Positions 62,584 through 64,000 of a DNA stretch of 64,000 nt are shown here, piece after piece (the stretch's first letter is position 1; each line of letters opens with the position of its first letter). The stretch is from Pedobacter kyungheensis (GTDB lineage: Bacteria; Bacteroidota; Bacteroidia; Sphingobacteriales; Sphingobacteriaceae), in assembly GCF_000812965.1 (NCBI RefSeq), contig NZ_JSYN01000027.1, positions 1-64,000 on the forward strand. The letters are read 5' to 3'. Made by a program: the position numbers and the translations under genes. A model generated the notes under the pieces. The model ran no database searches, was not told the DNA's origin, and saw only the letters and a program-made list of their open reading frames with translations.

Positions 62584-62856
62584 TTATTGATTAGGCAATA
62601 CTAATTCTACACATTGCCCCTGAACAAAATTACCCTTTTGCATCGGCTCTATCGGACAGAACACAAATACATCTAATCTCTGTTCGCCATTCTCATCAAG
62701 CATCCTGGGCATTTCAACATAATTATAAATAGGTATCCCACCAAATATGCCATCTTTTACTTCAAAACCTGATTCGCCGGTTAATAGTTTAGCGAAAATA
62801 AATTGACCACGATTATGGTGATGGTACACATATATAATTTCAAAGGATAATACCAT
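62584..62856 (-). CDS. Unrecognised small protein, 90 aa
   Basis: Starts at the ATG at 62856 (an in-frame ATG at 62883 would add nine residues). Reads MVLSFEIIYVYHHHNRGQF at the start and ends ECVELVLPNQ-like (QCVELVLPNQ). Protein-like composition with alternating strands (FIFAKLLTGESGFEVKDG, YVEMPRMLDENGEQ) and no plausible alternative gene in the region. No family recognised. Probably cytoplasmic. Confidence 0.5.
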   Translation of the reverse strand: MVLSFEIIYVYHHHNRGQFIFAKLLTGESGFEVKDGIFGGIPIYNYVEMPRMLDENGEQRLDVFVFCPIEPMQKGNFVQGQCVELVLPNQ

Positions 62857-62934
62857 ATTGAGCTGATTGCGTTTTAACTGCAAATTAATTAAAATATTAT
62901 CTAATGCCTTACTCCTCTTTCTTCACTTTCACAC

Positions 62935-62963
62935 TTTGCTATCGTCCAAAAACATTATATTTG
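62935..62963 (+). promoter_or_regulatory. Promoter of the TonB-C-like gene
   Basis: TTTG at 62935-62938, 17 nt, TATATTTG at 62956-62963; ATG of the gene at 62979. Confidence 0.55.
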
Positions 62964-62978
62964 ATTAAACGCCATCTC

Positions 62979-63419
62979 ATGAAACGACCACTCCTCCTCA
63001 CCCTATCCCTTCTAATCCTAATGCTTATTGGCCAAAAGTTAAAGGCCCAGGATAGCTTAAAAGTAAATGCCGCGGTTGATACCACCATATATGATGACAA
63101 AGCGGCTACCGAGGGGTACTTCCTCATGCTGCCACAATCGACCCTAAGCCAGCAAGATTATAATCTTTTCATTCACAATCAATTTTCAGCTTCGCCCATC
63201 ATTAAAAAGAACCGGCTTTATACCAAACTGGAAATTTCTATGCTGGTTGAAAAAGACGGCAGTGTTTCTAAATACGAAGTTAAAGGAACAGGTACCCAAC
63301 TGATGAGAAATGAAATGGTGAGGATTTTAAAGCTCCTGCCCAAATATACGCCCGGCACCCGGGATGGACAGAAAGTTAGGGTTAAACTGCACCAACCTTT
63401 CGAGTTTAAATACGAATGA
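62979..63419 (+). CDS. Secreted TonB-C-terminal-like protein
   Basis: 146 aa from the ATG at 62979 (a 25-residue upstream extension to 62904 is rejected). Signal peptide ends KLKAQ. The C-terminal 80 residues (YTKLEISMLVEKDGSVSKYEV to HQPFEFKYE) resemble the TonB C-terminal beta-alpha-beta domain, with the usual LLPKYTPGTRDGQKVRVKL segment before the last strand. Stand-alone copies without a membrane anchor occur widely in Bacteroidota; function unknown. Confidence 0.78.
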   Translation: MKRPLLLTLSLLILMLIGQKLKAQDSLKVNAAVDTTIYDDKAATEGYFLMLPQSTLSQQDYNLFIHNQFSASPIIKKNRLYTKLEISMLVEKDGSVSKYEVKGTGTQLMRNEMVRILKLLPKYTPGTRDGQKVRVKLHQPFEFKYE

Positions 63420-63497
63420 AGTTATTAACATTCTATTCAACTATGGAAACGGATTACGCAAATTCAAATTTGGCATTTCAAATAGATTACAATTATT

Positions 63498-64000
63498 ATG
63501 ACAGCAAAAGATCTATTAAATAAAGTATTAGACTATAATTACCTATGGACGTTGCCAGAGAGAAAGAATTCTAAACCAGCTAAAATCAGACTTTCACAAA
63601 TTGAAGCATTACAGAATGCATTGGGGCTTTCAAAGAAATATGTAAACCCCTTAGTACAAATAAAATATTCATTTGCAGGAGAAAAGCAGAAATTGAGCAG
63701 AGCTAAACAACTAAACAAGCTAACAAATCTTGAGTATTTACTGCAGGGCGAGTTTCTTTTTGACAGAGAAAAAGATGAAAATTTAGAATTACAAAAAAAG
63801 ATAATTACAACAATTACACTTCTGTACCCTGGTATGGACGAATATATAAACCGCAGACCATTAGATATAAATTGGCTCTTCAATGACCTGATTCATTTCA
63901 GGCAAGAAATTTATAAACTTACTCATCCAAGCGAAGGTATGTTGGAAGGTTTTTCGGCTGGGCTTCACTACAGTTTTTATCTCAAAGCAAACCTTAAAAG
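63498..64000 (+). CDS. Unrecognised gene, truncated by the window end
   Basis: Open for 167 codons from the ATG at 63498 to the edge. Begins MTAKDLLNKVLDYNYLW; helical and charged, with LYPGMDEYINRRPLDINWLFNDLIH and GFSAGLHYSFYLKANLK before the edge. No family recognised. Cytoplasmic by composition. Confidence 0.65.
   Translation, partial: MTAKDLLNKVLDYNYLWTLPERKNSKPAKIRLSQIEALQNALGLSKKYVNPLVQIKYSFAGEKQKLSRAKQLNKLTNLEYLLQGEFLFDREKDENLELQKKIITTITLLYPGMDEYINRRPLDINWLFNDLIHFRQEIYKLTHPSEGMLEGFSAGLHYSFYLKANLK

Overview
This window looks like a chromosomal segment of a Pedobacter-like member of the Sphingobacteriaceae (Bacteroidota). The signs are promoters of the TTTG-N17..20-TAnnTTTG type, almost no Shine-Dalgarno sequences, a type IX secretion plug protein, a TamL-type lipoprotein Omp85 protein, CE12 and GH127-type pectin enzymes, and many short intergenic palindromic elements. 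There is no rRNA, no insertion sequence with a transposase, and no CRISPR array.

The centrepiece is 4.6-22.6 kb. It is a one-directional, tightly overlapping gene set for an iterative, PUFA-synthase/enediyne-PKS-like megasynthase and tailoring enzymes. Megasynthase 1 has two flavin TIM-barrel enoyl-reductase-like domains, then KS-AT-ACP-ACP-KR. Megasynthase 2 is KS-AT-DH with its own phosphopantetheinyl transferase. They are followed by a free ACP, an alpha/beta hydrolase, two tandem GT1 glycosyltransferases, two tandem condensation-type (HHxxxDG) acyltransferases and a four-helix membrane protein. The inferred product is a reduced polyketide or fatty-acid chain that is glycosylated and O-acylated, that is, a glycolipid. 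I do not recognise this exact combination as a described pathway, and it is the best candidate here for an undescribed system.

Upstream (0.1-3.8 kb, minus strand) are a secreted GH127/GH146-type beta-L-arabinofuranosidase and a CE12 acetylesterase, a pectin-degrading pair. A 780-bp divergent control region separates them from the megasynthase operon.

23-35 kb: a secreted PHP-like metallohydrolase candidate, an RsbQ-like alpha/beta hydrolase with a TTG start, a LytTR response regulator with a receiver-HPt protein, a degenerate M16-like protein, TspO, a patatin/Omp85 (PlpD-like) protein, a 2H phosphoesterase, and TamL divergent from a TrmH-family methyltransferase. 36-41.5 kb: tRNA-Cys with a textbook promoter, a small basic protein, an AlkD-like repair protein, pyrD, and an Rrf2 regulator with an NAD(P)-binding protein, with two matching palindromic operators.

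41.5-58.8 kb: an AsmA-like giant protein, a NUDIX hydrolase, an ABC-F protein, the T9SS plug, and an apparently exported four-gene set (SUMF1-fold protein, Gfo/Idh/MocA oxidoreductase, ApbE, hydroxypyruvate-isomerase-like protein) that suggests extracytoplasmic sugar oxidation or keto-glycoside chemistry. Then come a cytoplasmic alpha-amylase, a five-copy 92-bp tandem repeat, an acyl-CoA thioesterase, a CPA-type antiporter and an EVE protein.

59-64 kb is accessory: short, AT-rich, unrelated small genes (DUF1851/Tdi1-like, a broken DUF2185-like pseudogene, a DUF4375 lipoprotein, other lipoproteins, a TonB-C-like protein). It resembles an orphan immunity-gene collection with no toxin visible. 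A gene of unknown function runs off the right end.
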